Assembly (NCBI GenBank): GCA_014802535.1
Contig: JAAVCC010000009.1
Location: forward strand, 17,320-81,319
Reading direction: 5' to 3'
DNA length: 64,000 bases
Source of the DNA: Bacteroides sp.
GTDB taxonomy: Bacteria > Bacteroidota > Bacteroidia > Bacteroidales > Muribaculaceae
A model generated the notes under the pieces. It did no database searches. It was given only the letters and a program-made list of their open reading frames with translations, and had not been told where the DNA came from. Shown one piece after another: positions 63,365 to 64,000 of this stretch (the first letter of the stretch is position 1; each line of letters begins with the position of its first letter). Made by a program: the position numbers and the translations under genes.

Positions 63365-63395
63365 CAAAATTACAAATTATTTTTTTAGGGTGCAA
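63365..63395 (-). promoter_or_regulatory. Promoter of the clpP-clpX-recQ operon
   Basis: Minus strand TAATTTTG (63365-63372) and a TTG at 63393-63395 with a 20-bp spacer, 45 bp upstream of the clpP ATG. Confidence 0.65.
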
Positions 63396-63481
63396 CTTTT
63401 TTTTGCTTTTTCCAAAAAATAATTCTCAACATTTTTAATTTTACCCCTGATTTACACCTTAAAACCTTTTATATTATATAA

Positions 63482-63501
63482 TTGTTATAGTATCATAACA
63501 A
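63482..63501. repeat. Inverted repeat upstream of the DUF308 gene
   Basis: TTGTTAT and ATAACAA separated by 6 bases, 39 bp before the ATG at 63540. The rest of 63396-63539 is very AT-rich. It could be an operator for the stress-type gene or a leader hairpin. Confidence 0.4.
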
Positions 63502-63539
63502 GTATATTTTTTAATTAATCACTTCAAGTATTTTTAATT

Positions 63540-64000
63540 ATGAAAGCAAACATTAACTTATGGGGACAATCCAAATCATGGTGGGTTTTGCTCCTCGTTG
63601 GTATCCTGCTCGTTTTGAGCGGTTTTGCCTATTGGTTTTGGCCGGCAGCCGGATATGCTGTCGCTTCTCAACTTTTTGGTTGGCTACTTATCTTGGCTGC
63701 TGTTGTTCAACTTTGTGTTGCAGCCGGTGAAAATCGTCCTAAAGGATGGGGATGGTGGATTGCAGGCGGCGTAATCGATATGTTTGTCGGTTTTATGCTC
63801 GTCCGCAGCGTCCTTCTTTCTGAAGCTGTATTCCCCTACTTCCTTGCCATTGTCTTTATATTCTGGGGCATCTCGGCAATCACATCTTCAGTAACCGTTC
63901 GCCAATATCGTTACTGGTGGTTGCGACTGATCAACGGCATTTTACTCTTGATCATCGGTTTCTTCTTCCTTGAAGCCGGATATGTTCAGAACATGATTAT
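63540..64000 (+). CDS. DUF308/HdeD-like membrane protein (partial, runs off the window)
   Basis: The frame stays open for 153 codons to the window end. At least five hydrophobic helices are seen in pairs, with short Gly/Trp-rich turns (SWWVLLLVGILLVLSGFAYWFWP; LRLINGILLLIIGFFFLE). This pairing of short helices with aromatic turns is typical of the HdeD/DUF308 family, which in E. coli belongs to acid-stress genes. The 3' end is missing. It is divergent from clpP. Confidence 0.8.
   Translation, partial: MKANINLWGQSKSWWVLLLVGILLVLSGFAYWFWPAAGYAVASQLFGWLLILAAVVQLCVAAGENRPKGWGWWIAGGVIDMFVGFMLVRSVLLSEAVFPYFLAIVFIFWGISAITSSVTVRQYRYWWLRLINGILLLIIGFFFLEAGYVQNMI

Noticed and set aside
1..64000. CRISPR arrays, insertion sequences, rRNA genes
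   Set aside because: No regular direct-repeat arrays, transposase motifs or rRNA sequences were seen by eye on either strand.

Overview
This window is chromosomal DNA from a member of the Bacteroidales; the mixture of genes would fit the Muribaculaceae, but the family is an inference. The evidence is the Bacteroidota promoter form (TAnnTTTG near -7) upstream of many genes, weak or absent Shine-Dalgarno sequences, many Cys-lipoproteins, and gene strings typical of the order: clpP-clpX-recQ, parA-parB-DUF5683-mltD, and DUF1599 followed by a DoxX-domain BT_3928-like protein. No insertion sequence, integrase, prophage or CRISPR array was seen.

Layout. 1-4140 is AT-rich and holds small hypothetical membrane, lipoprotein and HAD-like genes beside a tRNA-Ser(CGA), whose 3' end is partly duplicated 116 bp further out. 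4635-10282 carries a histidine-kinase-like TPR protein without its phospho-acceptor His, a CMD-cupin protein, a Y-family polymerase/YolD pair, and a small envelope group (two YtxH proteins, a holin-like protein). 10356-14010 (minus strand) is an M3 peptidase and an MFS carrier. 14129-23782 holds an AI-2E family protein, a long RelA-type (p)ppGpp synthetase with a degenerate hydrolase domain, a DUF1599 protein, a DoxX protein, MalQ and an AraC regulator. 23873-27525 has an exported C1B peptidase, a cupin, two truncated gene remnants and a type II NADH dehydrogenase.

27650-43588 is the most coherent functional block: a same-strand run that looks like a complete route for collecting and catabolising peptidoglycan amino sugars. 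It has a secreted amidase-like protein, a two-domain glycosyltransferase, a HIT/GalT-like DUF4922 protein, a SpoIID-domain protein, AmpG, the exo-muramidase NamZ, a D-lactate-type FAD/Fe-S dehydrogenase, MurT, a MurNAc/GlcNAc kinase, MurQ and an SGNH esterase. MurQ releases D-lactate and the dehydrogenase could burn it, so the cluster explains the fate of both halves of MurNAc. The glycosyltransferase, DUF4922 and the SpoIID protein without a signal peptide have no assigned role in this pathway and are the best candidates for new biology.

43629-54478 continues with a patatin/beta-barrel protein, parA-parB, DUF5683, MltD, CdsA, PurM, an MltF-like transglycosylase and a DUF3332 lipoprotein. 54595-55872 is rsmG and a metallo-hydrolase. 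55856-63319 (minus strand) is a TPR protein, glnS, recQ, clpX and clpP. The window ends inside a DUF308/HdeD-like membrane gene at 63540. All identifications come from reading motifs by eye; no database search was run.
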